Assembly: GCA_964586225.1 (NCBI GenBank)
Contig: CAZPHD010000007.1
Span: forward strand, 20,184-84,183
Length of the DNA stretch: 64,000 nt
Source: JANJUB01 sp964586225
Lineage (GTDB): Bacteria; Armatimonadota; Fimbriimonadia; Fimbriimonadales; Fimbriimonadaceae
Direction of reading: 5' to 3'
The position numbers and the translations under genes are program-made. Below the pieces are notes generated by a model. The model saw nothing but the letters and a program-made list of their open reading frames with translations. It was not told the DNA's origin and did no database searches. This document shows, one piece after another, positions 9,937-19,438 of the stretch; positions within the stretch are counted from its first letter, which is position 1, and each line of letters begins with the position of its first letter.

Positions 9937-10323
9937 CTATTGTGAAGCCTTGGCGTGATGGCGCGGTGAACGCCCCGTTTCGCGCCGAATCATGCGAGCG
10001 AACGTACGCGGGCCTGAAAATCCCAGCTCAACCGCCACGGTCCCAACCGCCTGCCCGTCCGCAAGCATTCGACGAGCTCGATCCACCAAGCACCGACGCT
10101 GATACGCCCGAGGGGTTTCGCCGTACGCCTCCCGAAAGTGGCGGGCAAAGTGATACTTAGACATCGTGGCTGCATCAGCGGCTTCGTCAATCGCCGTCTC
10201 CGCCGTCGAGGCCTCAAGCATGCGCCGACCTTTTTCAAGCAGTGCGAACAACTCGACGCGGGTCTGCCACCGGCGAGCCGCTAAGCGGCTCGCCGAAAGC
10301 GCGGCTGGGCACGGCCCGCTCAT
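9937..10323 (-). CDS. AraC-family transcriptional regulator, short form
   Basis: A 128-residue protein that is almost entirely an AraC/XylS DNA-binding domain. The first helix-turn-helix lies near ETAIDEAADAATMSKYHFAR with HFREAYGETPRAYQRRCLVD. The second includes VGTVAVELGFSGPRTFARMI. There is no ligand-binding cupin domain, only about 35 residues before the HTH (LFALLEKGRRMLEAS). Its ATG overlaps the carboxypeptidase stop (ATGA at 10320-10323). It may regulate its own operon. Stand-alone AraC domains can act as MarA/SoxS-like activators controlled by abundance. Confidence 0.85.
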   Translation of the reverse strand: MSGPCPAALSASRLAARRWQTRVELFALLEKGRRMLEASTAETAIDEAADAATMSKYHFARHFREAYGETPRAYQRRCLVDRARRMLADGQAVGTVAVELGFSGPRTFARMIRRETGRSPRHHAKASQ

Positions 10324-11534
10324 CGCAGGAGCGCGCGCCGGGCAAGCTGCAACATCCCCGCCCAGGCCTCGTTCTGTGCTTCTTCGATCTGGTCTTCGGG
10401 AAGCAAGAAGCCGAACTGACCCGTGTCGCGCAGCTCAATCGAGAACGACGCCGCGTTGTACACATCGTAGATGTAGTCCTTGCTACCGCCGGCAACCATG
10501 TAAAGGGTCGTAGAGGTGGGACCGCTCGTAAAGCTCCGACCGTAGACGTTGAAGATCGCATCGCGCATGCTGTAGCCGGTGGCCCGTAGCCAGGTGTCAC
10601 CCGGAGGAAGCGTCTCTGTGTAGCCCCAAGGCCAGAGCACGTACTCACCGTAGCTATGGAAGTCCATGAACGCTGCGACTGGAGGAATCGTCTGGAGCCA
10701 GAGCCGGAAACCATTGGTCTCGGGCTCGCTAAAGGCGCTCGGTCCGCGATAGGTTGAAGAGTTCGTATTGCCACTCGAGCCCGTGCCGCCCCAACCCTTG
10801 GCGAAGTTGCGATTCAAGTCCACCCCAAAAGTGCCATTGCCGTTGTTTCGGCGATTCTTGCGCCACATCCGATCGTTGGTCCAGGTGTATTCATAGCCGT
10901 CGGGGTTGAGCACCGGAACGACGTAGTATGCGATCCCTGGCGGCAGCCCGAGCGAACTCGCCTGCGGACCGTTGTTAAAGGCCGGACGCACCAGCGCCGT
11001 CTTCAACCGCTCGAACACATGAAGGCCCGCCGCCGGGCTGACCCACTCGCGAGCGTGGATGCCGCAGATGATCACAACCGACTTCGTGATCGGTCGCGGG
11101 TCGTTGGGCACGACCTTGTACGCGTAAACCGGGCGATTGCCCCATGATGTGGCGATCTGCTCGCGTGTAATCTGCATGGGAGCCGCCAAACGCCACTCCT
11201 CAAACTGCGTCAGGATCGAGTTGTATCGGAAGTATTGATTGCGGTAGTCAATCCCCTCGGGTGTGAACTGATCCCAGCCCTTCGGATTTGGGAGCTCGGA
11301 GATGAATGTGAACGGGATGCCGAGCCGCATCAGTTCGTGCGAATCGTTGGGACCAACAATCACGTCGGTTGGACCGATAACAACCTCTTCCGAGAAAAGC
11401 TCAAGCGACGAATCGCTGAGGATCTGCGCCTCCAGCGCGTCGCGCACCAAGACCCGATAACGAGCCCACTTCGATTCCGCACTTGCGCCTGCCGCAAGCG
11501 CCAACACCACCAACCCAAAAGCAAAACGACGCAT
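10320..11534 (-). CDS. Secreted M14 zinc carboxypeptidase
   Basis: A 404-residue extracytoplasmic metallocarboxypeptidase. The signal peptide is MRRFAFGLVVLALAAGASA. The zinc ligands are in CGIHAREW (HxxE) and in FMDFHSYG. Substrate residues are in DLNRNF and NPDGYEYTW, and the catalytic glutamate is in SFSIELRDTGQFGFLLP. Before the domain is a propeptide-like stretch of about 100 residues. ATG 11534 is chosen over TTG 11540 because AGGAG lies 7 bases upstream. A TACACT -10 box lies at 11566-11561. It is first in the operon with araC, DUF2905, HAD and queA genes. Confidence 0.92.
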   Translation of the reverse strand: MRRFAFGLVVLALAAGASAESKWARYRVLVRDALEAQILSDSSLELFSEEVVIGPTDVIVGPNDSHELMRLGIPFTFISELPNPKGWDQFTPEGIDYRNQYFRYNSILTQFEEWRLAAPMQITREQIATSWGNRPVYAYKVVPNDPRPITKSVVIICGIHAREWVSPAAGLHVFERLKTALVRPAFNNGPQASSLGLPPGIAYYVVPVLNPDGYEYTWTNDRMWRKNRRNNGNGTFGVDLNRNFAKGWGGTGSSGNTNSSTYRGPSAFSEPETNGFRLWLQTIPPVAAFMDFHSYGEYVLWPWGYTETLPPGDTWLRATGYSMRDAIFNVYGRSFTSGPTSTTLYMVAGGSKDYIYDVYNAASFSIELRDTGQFGFLLPEDQIEEAQNEAWAGMLQLARRALLR

Positions 11535-11582
11535 ACCCAATCTCCTGGAAACCCACCTCTAGTGTAGCCGCGTTTCTGGAAA

Positions 11583-11960
11583 TCAGGGCAGATTTTGAGA
11601 TGATTTTTGCGAAGGGATCGGACAAGCCCGCGTTCCGAACCAGCGATAGCGGTAGCGCGCCACCACACCATAACCCCAGATCATCGCATGACGCACGCCG
11701 GGAACACGCCCCAGCCAAGCCACCCACCGCAGCCAAACGGGAGCCAACTCCATGAGCTTGAGCCAGGCATGAGCCCCCTGGAACACCGCCCCGTCGGCCT
11801 CGACAACCATCGCATCGCCGTACCCCTTGGCAATGGCGTCGTCGCTCTGCAAGATGTCAACACGAAGCGGATGCTGGCGACGCTCGGCCCATCGCTCCAC
11901 GCGAAGCTTGCTCATGTGGCAAAGGTTGCAACCTCCGTCGTAGTACAGCGTCCACGCCAT
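11583..11960 (-). CDS. DCC-family (DUF393) thiol-disulfide oxidoreductase
   Basis: A 125-residue thioredoxin-fold protein of the DUF393 family. It starts TLYYDGGCNLCHMSK, the CxxC active site after a Y-D-G turn, and contains FQGAHAWLKLMELAPVWLRW and the C-terminal aromatic-rich RYRYRWFGTRACP. The frame stays open far upstream, but that extension is only the antisense of speE. The ATG at 11960 directly precedes the conserved strand. It is divergent from speE, whose GTG lies 34 bases away, and is expected to be cytoplasmic. Confidence 0.88.
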   Translation of the reverse strand: MAWTLYYDGGCNLCHMSKLRVERWAERRQHPLRVDILQSDDAIAKGYGDAMVVEADGAVFQGAHAWLKLMELAPVWLRWVAWLGRVPGVRHAMIWGYGVVARYRYRWFGTRACPIPSQKSSQNLP

Positions 11961-11993
11961 CGACTCTATTCTACGCCCGGTATCCTTGCCCCT

Positions 11994-12809
11994 GTGCACC
12001 TCCAGTTCCCAATCCGTAGCGATAAGCTGACCATGCAGGTTGCCGTCAGCGCCCACATCGCTCACCATCAAAGCCCCTTCCAGTCGATCGACATCTACGA
12101 CACCCCGGTATTCGGCCGCATCCTGTTTCTTGACGGCCATGTCCAACTCGCCGAGTTCGATGAGTTCGCCTACCACGAGGCGTTGGTGCATGTGCCCCTG
12201 CTCAACATCGATCAACCCCGACGCGCCCTCGTCATTGGTGGCGGCGACGGTGGAGTCGTCCGCGAACTCACCCGCAATCCTCACCTGGAGACCATCCACA
12301 TGGTTGAGATCGACCAGGCCGTCATCGACGTCTGCCGGGAGCACTGGCCGTCGCTTTCGGACGGGGCGTTTGATGATCCCCGCGTGACCGTGTACGTTGA
12401 GGACGCCTTCCCCTTCGTCAAGAACCTGACCGAGCCCTACGACCTGATCGTCATGGACAGCACCGACGTCTACGAGGAGGAAGATGGCGGCCTTAGCGAA
12501 CAGCTCTGGACACCCGACTTCTACCGCGATCTGCACCGGCTGCTCTCGCCCAAGGGCATCCTGGTCACTCAAGCCGACAACCTGCTGTTTTGCCCCTATT
12601 CGCTCGAGGGCATCCTGCGCACGTTTGGCGAGATCTTTCTCGCCACCGGCTCCTATCAAGCGATCGTGCCGAGCTTCGGCGGCTGGTCGGGCTACGCGTG
12701 GGCGAGCCACGGGGCAAAGCTGGCCCCCAGCCGTCCGGCCACCCAACAGGAGTTGCGCTACCTCACCGAGTTGAGTTACCAACTGGCGTTGAACCCCCTG
12801 CCGTTCTAA
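11994..12809 (+). CDS. speE: Spermidine synthase (polyamine aminopropyltransferase)
   Basis: A 271-residue enzyme that transfers aminopropyl from decarboxylated SAM to putrescine. YDTPVFGRILFLDGHVQLAEFDEFAYHEALVHVP is split here as YDTPVFGRILFLDG then VQLAEFDEFAYHE. The SAM-binding VIGGGDGGVVREL and the catalytic VMDSTD follow. GTG at 11994 gives the expected short N-terminus (VHLQFPIRSDKL). A TATCCT box 13 bases upstream and no Shine-Dalgarno suggest leaderless transcription. The frame remains open further upstream, but that part lacks family similarity. Confidence 0.92.
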   Translation: MHLQFPIRSDKLTMQVAVSAHIAHHQSPFQSIDIYDTPVFGRILFLDGHVQLAEFDEFAYHEALVHVPLLNIDQPRRALVIGGGDGGVVRELTRNPHLETIHMVEIDQAVIDVCREHWPSLSDGAFDDPRVTVYVEDAFPFVKNLTEPYDLIVMDSTDVYEEEDGGLSEQLWTPDFYRDLHRLLSPKGILVTQADNLLFCPYSLEGILRTFGEIFLATGSYQAIVPSFGGWSGYAWASHGAKLAPSRPATQQELRYLTELSYQLALNPLPF

Positions 12810-12843
12810 GCCGTTTGGATGAGGAAGTGGAGTCACTGCATTC

Positions 12844-13752
12844 ATGAATCCAAACTCCAAAATCCAAAATCCAAAATCGCTCGAACGTCGCGTCCGCGAT
12901 TTCGGCTTCACCCGATTCGGTATCGCCGACGCTGAGCCGCCCGAGTCGCTTGACGCCTATCGGCAATGGCTGGATCGCGGCTTCCACGGCTCCATGGGCT
13001 ATCTCGAACGCCACCTGCCCCTGAAGGCCGACCCCCGAAACCTCCTCCCCGGTGCAAACTCCATCGTCGTCGTCGGCCTTGATTACAACCAACCCGTCAC
13101 CACCGAGTGGCCCCGCGTTGCCCGCTATGCCCATGGCCGCGATTATCATCGCATCTTTCGCCGTCGGCTGGGTGCGCTGGTGCGGCAGCTGAGTGCCGAA
13201 CACCCCGAAGCCGCGTTCCGCATCACGGTGGACTCCGCCCCCATCCTCGAACGCGAATATGCCCATCGTGCCGGGCTGGGCTGGTTTGGCAAGAACACCA
13301 TGCTCATCGACTCGCGGCGCGGAAGCTGGTTTCTCATCGGCATGGTGCTGACCACGCTGAAACTCGAACCCACGGGCCGCAGCGTGGGCGGGTGCGGAAC
13401 CTGTCGCGCCTGCATCGACGCTTGCCCCACCGGCGCAATCGTGTTTCACGACGATCGCTGGCAGATTGACGCCCGCCACTGCATCAGCTACCTAACGATC
13501 GAAGCCCCCGCCGAGGCCGACGACCGCGTCGGCGATTGGGCGTTCGGCTGCGACGTGTGCCAGGAGGTCTGTCCCTTCAACCATCCCGGCCCACGCCAAC
13601 CGGACCGGGCTCCAATGACGCGCGACCTCGATCTACTCCGCCCCCTCACCCTGCCTCCGGGAATGGACGCCGACGCGTGGGATCTCGCCACCCGCGGCTC
13701 GGCCCTGCGAAGGCAATCTTTCGCCGGTTACAAAAAACTCTGGTCGAAATAG
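12844..13752 (+). CDS. queG: Epoxyqueuosine reductase
   Basis: A 302-residue iron-sulfur and cobalamin-dependent enzyme that reduces epoxyqueuosine in tRNA to queuosine. The catalytic domain has SMGYLERHLPLKADPRNLLP and LGWFGKNTMLI. Two 4Fe-4S motifs follow: CGTCRACIDACPTGA and CDVCQEVCPF. The first dozen residues (MNPNSKIQNPKS) come from a heptamer repeat, not from the conserved fold, which begins at LERRVRDFGF. No better start exists. It lies 34 bases after speE and pairs functionally with queA. Confidence 0.93.
   Translation: MNPNSKIQNPKSLERRVRDFGFTRFGIADAEPPESLDAYRQWLDRGFHGSMGYLERHLPLKADPRNLLPGANSIVVVGLDYNQPVTTEWPRVARYAHGRDYHRIFRRRLGALVRQLSAEHPEAAFRITVDSAPILEREYAHRAGLGWFGKNTMLIDSRRGSWFLIGMVLTTLKLEPTGRSVGGCGTCRACIDACPTGAIVFHDDRWQIDARHCISYLTIEAPAEADDRVGDWAFGCDVCQEVCPFNHPGPRQPDRAPMTRDLDLLRPLTLPPGMDADAWDLATRGSALRRQSFAGYKKLWSK
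12849..12876 (+). repeat. Heptamer tandem repeat at the 5' end of queG
   Basis: Four exact 7-base units: TCCAAAC, then TCCAAAA three times. They form codons 2-11 of queG, immediately after the only plausible start codon. Confidence 0.85.
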
Positions 13753-13789
13753 GTGCCGGAGGGCTTATCATGGGGAAAGGAGCCCCGCC

Positions 13790-14236
13790 ATGAATGAACT
13801 CCATCGTGTTCACGTCGGCACGGCATGGTTGCCCGACATGAAGCCTCGCTTCGGCGACGATCAGCCTCGAATCTTCGAGTTCGAGTGGGACCTGATCGAG
13901 CAAGATGCGCTCATCCGCACGTTCAACGGGTCGGTCGTCTTACGCCAACACCCTCGCTCGGCCTATGTCGAGGTGGACATTGCGATGTCCCCCAATCCGC
14001 TCGACCGTTGGCACCACGAGCCGATTGACGAGAACGTCGACCTCGAGATGGATCTGCTGAGCGGCCACGGCGTCCAGCGCTGGACGATGCGGCACGGGAT
14101 TGGGAACTTAACGTGTGACGACGTCCCCCGCTCGGTGTGGCACGCCACGCATGTGGCGACGCAACTCTTCGCCTCCGAGATCAGCCACATGGAACTGTAC
14201 ATCTGGCGCGAGGAGTTTCGGCGGTGTCACGGGTAG
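13790..14236 (+). CDS. Hypothetical protein
   Basis: A 148-residue soluble protein that I do not recognise. It is acidic and aromatic (FEFEWDLIEQD, SPNPLDRWHHEPIDENVDLE) with no signal peptide, membrane segment or cysteine-rich motif. An AAAGGA Shine-Dalgarno lies 8 bases before the ATG. It follows queG after 37 bases and precedes the RHS gene on the same strand, but the RHS gene has its own promoter. It looks like a real gene from the good ribosome site and normal codon use. Confidence 0.65.
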   Translation: MNELHRVHVGTAWLPDMKPRFGDDQPRIFEFEWDLIEQDALIRTFNGSVVLRQHPRSAYVEVDIAMSPNPLDRWHHEPIDENVDLEMDLLSGHGVQRWTMRHGIGNLTCDDVPRSVWHATHVATQLFASEISHMELYIWREEFRRCHG

Positions 14237-14314
14237 GATTTAACTTACGACAAAGTCCACTAAGGTTCGATTGAATCTGAATGAACAGTCTGCGCAACAA
14301 GTTTTGGGACTTTT

Positions 14315-14343
14315 TTGATTTTTCTGCATATCTGATGTACAAT
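14315..14343 (+). promoter_or_regulatory. Promoter of the RHS toxin gene
   Basis: TTGATT (14315-14320), a 17-base spacer and TACAAT (14338-14343) in an AT-rich stretch. The predicted start near 14350 gives a leader of about 30 bases. Confidence 0.65.
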
Positions 14344-14381
14344 CATGTGGTAGCCTTCCGAAACTAGGATTGCACAGAATC

Positions 14382-17300
14382 ATGGCCATACTGACCCTAC
14401 TCGCCTCAGTGCTCATGTTGTCACCGTCAACAGGGCCCATAAGCCTTGCTCCGCAGGCAAATCCCCACGTTCCTTACCGGGTGCCAACGGCCCTGGCCGT
14501 GACTGGCAGCACGCCGCCCGGTACCGGCTCGACGTGGGAGATTGTGAAAGCCGCGGACCTTGTCGCGACGAACTTGAACACGAATGGCTGGTATGTCACT
14601 CACTCAGCTCCATCGACACTGACTGTGAGCGCACCCTATGGTATCTCTCCCATCAATGGGCTCGAGGTTCGATTTAACGCGCAGGGTGTGGGTAAATCCA
14701 CAACCTTCGACCTCGTGCCACGCGGCGTCGAAGGAGGCATCCTGGACATTTGGGTTCGCACAGGGGGGACCCAGCAAGTCCCAAGCAATCCTGGCTCATA
14801 CACCATTTATAAGGGAGGAAACATTGTTGACATCGGAGGGTCAGATGGATGGCTTCAAACATGGGTAGGACCACACGGGGAACTTCTACCGCAGCCATTT
14901 CACATCGCGATTCATGTGCCCGCTGACGTTGCGCTGGGCACAGACTACGAATGGCGAGCCAGCGACTCACTCGATGCACTGCCCGTGCCACAGCATTATT
15001 CGAGCAACTTTGACATCGTCGCGCCGGTGTTCGGCTTTCCGATCAACATCCAGGCGGATCCACCATTTGGATTTCTCTCTGAACCCATGGTGCTCGTGCC
15101 GTGGATGGAAAGCCTCAAACCGAGCGACTCTGCTGATTCACCGGACGGTGGACCTGCTTCAATATTTAGCGTGGACTTGGTGCATGGTGTCCTCACCGCC
15201 TCAACTGGTGTAGACGTTGTTGCCGCGAACACCAAGGGTCCCGATGTCCCGTTTGGGTTGACCTATCGCAGCGCACTATCGGCGGCCAACCTCTCGTCCC
15301 CTGGTCTCCCGCCGGGGTGGGTTCACAACTGGGACCTCAGAATCGTCTCGCTCGAGGCACCTGCGCCTGGTCCAGTCGGGGGCGGTGGTGCGGCTGGAGG
15401 CGGTCTGATGGGTCTGTTCGCAAGCTTGATGCCAGCGCCTTCGCAGTGGGCCAACCTTCAGCTGATCTTCCCTAGCGGGGCATCCATCATGCTACAACCC
15501 GTCATCGGAACGGGGGGCAACCCTACTGGGGAATTCCTCGTCCCCGCCGGAACTCCGTTCATTGTCGAAGGCGTTCCTACGACGACCCTCAATGTCTGGA
15601 CAAACATCACTCTCGTCCACAGCGGACTTGCTAGGGACGTCTTCACCAAACCCGCTGGGGACTCGTTTTTCCGGCTCACCAAGGTGATTCATGACAATGC
15701 CCAGGAGCTCAACCTCACCTACACAGGCGGCAAACTCCTGTCCATCGCCAACTCAGGGCAAACGCTCCTGTCGGTTGCTTATGGCGGTGGCGGGTTCATT
15801 TCGACCGTCACCGAGAACGTTGCGGGCAAAGCACGGACTTATACTTACTCAGGAAATCAGCTGAGCACGGTCTCGCAGTTAGGCACGACGGCAGTCGAAT
15901 GGCTCTTCACGTACCAGACGATCGAGGATCGGAAGTATCTCAACTCAGCCCGATCGAAGGATCCTCACGGCGTCAACCAGACTGCCACCGTCACGTATGA
16001 GTCCGCAACCGGACGTGTGCACAGCCTTCTCGATGCGAACAGCAAGGCTCGATCATATGGCTACTTGCCCTCCGGCGGCGCAAACGTGTCGCTGGTGGAT
16101 TTCTGGAATCCAGATAACTACACCGTAGAGTGTGACTCTTTGGGCCGACTCTCCAGGTATACGACAGCGGCGGGCGATCCAACGCAGTTCATCTACAACG
16201 GGACGAACCCAGCTCTCCTCGAGCGAATCATAGAGCCCCTCGGCGGTCAAGCGTTTGTCAGCGAAGTTGACTCGCACGGCAACCCTGGCCGAGTTACGAC
16301 GACCCAAGGAAGCTATGTCCGATACACTTGGGAGTATCCTGATGAGGCTCCCAAGGGCCGAATCTCGCAAGTGCAGGAGTTCTCAAGCACCGGGGGAGCG
16401 AAGCCTGCAACGACGATCTCCTACTATGGCGCGGGGGATCCCGACGGCAAGATCGGCATGCTCAAAACTATCGTGGATCAAGGCGTGGACACGACCACAT
16501 ACAAGTACACCGCCCTAGGCAATATCAAGACGATCACGAGCACGGGCAGCGGCACGACGACATTTGGATACGATCAGGATAAGCTTGGCGTTCCGAAGCC
16601 AGAGCGCTATGGCCTGCCTTACTATGTGCGCCCCGGATCCTCAACGGGCTCGGTGCCGGACACGACGTGGTTCAACTATGACACTCGGGGGCGGACGATC
16701 GAGACAACGGACTCAAAGGGTGCCGTTTCCACGTTCACATGGAATGACTATGGTCAGATCACGGCTGCTACGGGACCGAACGGATACGGGCTGACGACAA
16801 CCCGACCGGTTCTTGGGCAAGCCGCAACCAGCTTCAAATCAACTAAGGTTGGGCAGACGATCGCGACGCTCTTTGAAAACACGTACGACGCTGAGTCCGC
16901 GATCGCCACGTTCAAGGACGGTTCGAGCAGCAGTGCCGGCCCCAAAATCGAGTCCCCAAGGCTCAACACCCAATACGACCTCAAGGCGTTGACGAACGGG
17001 AATGGCCAACAAGCGCATGGTTTCACCCCCTACCCCGTACAGCGTCGGCTTGACGTCAAGTTTGGAACCGGGGCACGTAGCTTGACTGAGAAAATCTTCT
17101 CGAACCGAAATGGGCTTTTGGAAACAGTGCACGGTCAAGAGAACAGTCGCTCGGTCCACTTGAGTCGAAACCAGACGACTTCTGTCGTCAACAGCATCGC
17201 GTTTACCATGTTGGGGACGCCTAATGGCACCGCCGACGCTTCCTTCACTTACGACGCGTTTGGTCGCCCCTCCAGCACGTTCTCCTGGGCACAAACATCT

Positions 17301-19424
17301 GGGTCAAGCAACAGCTATTCAGACCTCGGCACCAAGCACGACTATTTATACAGTGATCGGGATCAAGTCATTCGCGACGACGTAACGAACGAGACTCGTG
17401 GTGGAACCCAAGGCATCTCATACGGATACAACCCAAATGGTTCACGGCAGTTCATGATCGTGGACATTAAAGACTCATACGGGAACAACGCCGCAACGTA
17501 TCCGAAGGTGAAGTTCGAGTACACGTACGATGCCATTGGGCGCATCTCCGACATCGCCGCCTACTACCAGACAGGGACGGGGAGTCTGATCACGCCAGCG
17601 GTTGCAAGGGCAACATACTCCTATGATGCCAACGGCAGGATCATCGCTGTCCGCACGCTCAAGTCTACGATCTTGTACGAATACAACGATGCGGGGCAAC
17701 TCATCGGCCAGATCAACGCAACGAAGGATGGGCTTCTGGATCCGTTTGCCCCCACCAGCTACAACTTCACCGATCCGCACAACGGCACCGCTCACACGAA
17801 GCTCTCCGAGTTTACGAACATCTCCTACAATGCGAGGGGCCACATTATCAGTATGAGTTTCTTGGCCGCCACGACCCTGGGTACATCTCAGCAACAAACG
17901 GCCTACGGCACGGGTAGCGTGACATTTGGATACGATGGTGGAGGTCGGCTCCTCACCGAGGCCTGGACTGGCAGCGGCAGCTCGGCGGTCAACCTCGTGC
18001 ACGAGTATGACAATGCGGACAACCTAAAGAAGCTCCGGAGCAATACATGGACCATTGATCCTGGAAGCGACCAAGTGCTTACCGGATCGCTCGCTGGATA
18101 CACGTCGCCGTCCTACAACTCTTCGGGGGAAGTCACGGCCCTGAATGGCTTCGAGTTCTTGTATGGTGCCCAAGGTCGCCTTGGACTAATCAATGGCACA
18201 TCCCTTGAGAAGGGTGCCTTCACAAACATAGCCCTCGACCAGCGGTCGAACTACGACGCGGACGGTCTGCGGACTTACCAAGTCTTCAGTTTCGGCACGT
18301 CAGCAAACCAGCTGGATAACGAGCAAATGTTCCTTTACGATGGAACAGCGCTCTTGTGTCGCTGGGTGGGGCTCTGGGGGAATGGAGGCACACACAATGC
18401 AGTCAACGCGGTGAGCGACCTTGGGCAATCCTGGGCTCCCGATGCCTTCGTTCTCTACCTCTGGGGTCCGACCGGGCCGGTCATGGAGTTCGACATGCTC
18501 GGCAACAGCAAGGCATTCCTCTATGATCCTCTCGGGAACACCCTGAACACGACCACCCATGAGGGCCTGGCTGAAAAGCCGCTGTTCTATGATGGCTACG
18601 GCATGCTCGTCTGGCCGGACGCGCCAGGCAGCGACCGGATGCGTCGTCAGCCATTCCAATACAAAGGCCAGGCGGGCTACTACGGCGACGCCCATACGGG
18701 GCTGTACTACTGCCACAACCGCTACTATGACCCGCGGTTGGGAAGTTGGCTAAGCCGCGACCCGATTGGCCTGGATGGGGGCGTAAATCTCTACTCCTAC
18801 TGCGGCGGCAACCCGGTCATGTTCTGGGATCCTAGCGGATTGGACTTCCGTGACTGGTTCTTTGGCAACTCTTTTGGCCAACTCTTTGTGGGCGAGAACT
18901 GGAGACTCGGGACCTATACAGGCGGCTCTGCCACGTTAAACGTCTTTTCCCTTGGATTCTATAATAACGAGACTGCCGCGCAAATGCCTGGATATGGAAC
19001 CTCTCGAGGCTTTGCCAACGTTAGCTTCCAGACTTTGACCACGGCAGTTCCTGTAACGAAGGCCGTTCAAGGCGCTCGAGTGGTTGCTGTTACGGCTCGC
19101 CTAAAGGTCCTTACGAAGCGTGTCATCGCAAAGAAACCCCCACTAACCGCACCTCAGGCCAAGAGGGTTGCCGTGAATCCGCGCCTGCGGCCAGCGTATG
19201 AGGGTGAAAGACTTGACGCGATGCTCAAACAGGATGTTGGACAAGACAACTTTCTCAGACTCTTAGGCGTGCAAACCACGCCCGGTTTCAAGTTTGGACC
19301 GGACTTCTTCATAAAAGATGGCTTCCTGGGACGAGGAAGGTGGTGGGATTTGACAACCCGAGCTCGATGGGATGCCCATGTGACGAAGTACGGTAAGGGC
19401 GGCATACCCTTGTTCCACAGGTAG
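14382..19424 (+). CDS. RHS/YD-repeat polymorphic toxin with nuclease-like C-terminus
   Basis: A secreted RHS protein of about 1680 residues. It opens with a signal peptide (MAILTLLASVLMLSPSTGP). A beta-rich N-terminal region (VPFGLTYRSAL, LPPGWVHNWDL) is followed by many YD repeats (FGYDGGGRL, YSYDANGRI, FEYTYDAIGR) that form the toxin-encapsulating shell. The RHS core RYYDPRLGSWLSRDPIG, then NLYSYCGGNPVMFWDPSGLD, ends near 18840. The last 190 residues are the variable toxin tip. Its end, FKFGPDFF then GRGRWWDLTTRARWDAHV, recalls PD-(D/E)xK nuclease-like RHS tips, but no function is proven. ATG 14382 is preferred over TTG 14370 because the AGGA site abuts the TTG. Confidence 0.9.
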   Translation: MAILTLLASVLMLSPSTGPISLAPQANPHVPYRVPTALAVTGSTPPGTGSTWEIVKAADLVATNLNTNGWYVTHSAPSTLTVSAPYGISPINGLEVRFNAQGVGKSTTFDLVPRGVEGGILDIWVRTGGTQQVPSNPGSYTIYKGGNIVDIGGSDGWLQTWVGPHGELLPQPFHIAIHVPADVALGTDYEWRASDSLDALPVPQHYSSNFDIVAPVFGFPINIQADPPFGFLSEPMVLVPWMESLKPSDSADSPDGGPASIFSVDLVHGVLTASTGVDVVAANTKGPDVPFGLTYRSALSAANLSSPGLPPGWVHNWDLRIVSLEAPAPGPVGGGGAAGGGLMGLFASLMPAPSQWANLQLIFPSGASIMLQPVIGTGGNPTGEFLVPAGTPFIVEGVPTTTLNVWTNITLVHSGLARDVFTKPAGDSFFRLTKVIHDNAQELNLTYTGGKLLSIANSGQTLLSVAYGGGGFISTVTENVAGKARTYTYSGNQLSTVSQLGTTAVEWLFTYQTIEDRKYLNSARSKDPHGVNQTATVTYESATGRVHSLLDANSKARSYGYLPSGGANVSLVDFWNPDNYTVECDSLGRLSRYTTAAGDPTQFIYNGTNPALLERIIEPLGGQAFVSEVDSHGNPGRVTTTQGSYVRYTWEYPDEAPKGRISQVQEFSSTGGAKPATTISYYGAGDPDGKIGMLKTIVDQGVDTTTYKYTALGNIKTITSTGSGTTTFGYDQDKLGVPKPERYGLPYYVRPGSSTGSVPDTTWFNYDTRGRTIETTDSKGAVSTFTWNDYGQITAATGPNGYGLTTTRPVLGQAATSFKSTKVGQTIATLFENTYDAESAIATFKDGSSSSAGPKIESPRLNTQYDLKALTNGNGQQAHGFTPYPVQRRLDVKFGTGARSLTEKIFSNRNGLLETVHGQENSRSVHLSRNQTTSVVNSIAFTMLGTPNGTADASFTYDAFGRPSSTFSWAQTSGSSNSYSDLGTKHDYLYSDRDQVIRDDVTNETRGGTQGISYGYNPNGSRQFMIVDIKDSYGNNAATYPKVKFEYTYDAIGRISDIAAYYQTGTGSLITPAVARATYSYDANGRIIAVRTLKSTILYEYNDAGQLIGQINATKDGLLDPFAPTSYNFTDPHNGTAHTKLSEFTNISYNARGHIISMSFLAATTLGTSQQQTAYGTGSVTFGYDGGGRLLTEAWTGSGSSAVNLVHEYDNADNLKKLRSNTWTIDPGSDQVLTGSLAGYTSPSYNSSGEVTALNGFEFLYGAQGRLGLINGTSLEKGAFTNIALDQRSNYDADGLRTYQVFSFGTSANQLDNEQMFLYDGTALLCRWVGLWGNGGTHNAVNAVSDLGQSWAPDAFVLYLWGPTGPVMEFDMLGNSKAFLYDPLGNTLNTTTHEGLAEKPLFYDGYGMLVWPDAPGSDRMRRQPFQYKGQAGYYGDAHTGLYYCHNRYYDPRLGSWLSRDPIGLDGGVNLYSYCGGNPVMFWDPSGLDFRDWFFGNSFGQLFVGENWRLGTYTGGSATLNVFSLGFYNNETAAQMPGYGTSRGFANVSFQTLTTAVPVTKAVQGARVVAVTARLKVLTKRVIAKKPPLTAPQAKRVAVNPRLRPAYEGERLDAMLKQDVGQDNFLRLLGVQTTPGFKFGPDFFIKDGFLGRGRWWDLTTRARWDAHVTKYGKGGIPLFHR

Positions 19425-19438
19425 AATCGGACAGTGCA

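Noticed and set aside
11961..12911. Upstream extension of the DUF393 frame
   Set aside because: The extension is antisense to speE. The conserved DCC domain begins at the ATG at 11960.
14237..14369. tRNA-like T-loop (GGTTCGATT) near 14273
   Set aside because: No acceptor stem, anticodon arm or D-arm pairs around it. No tRNA was found anywhere in the window.
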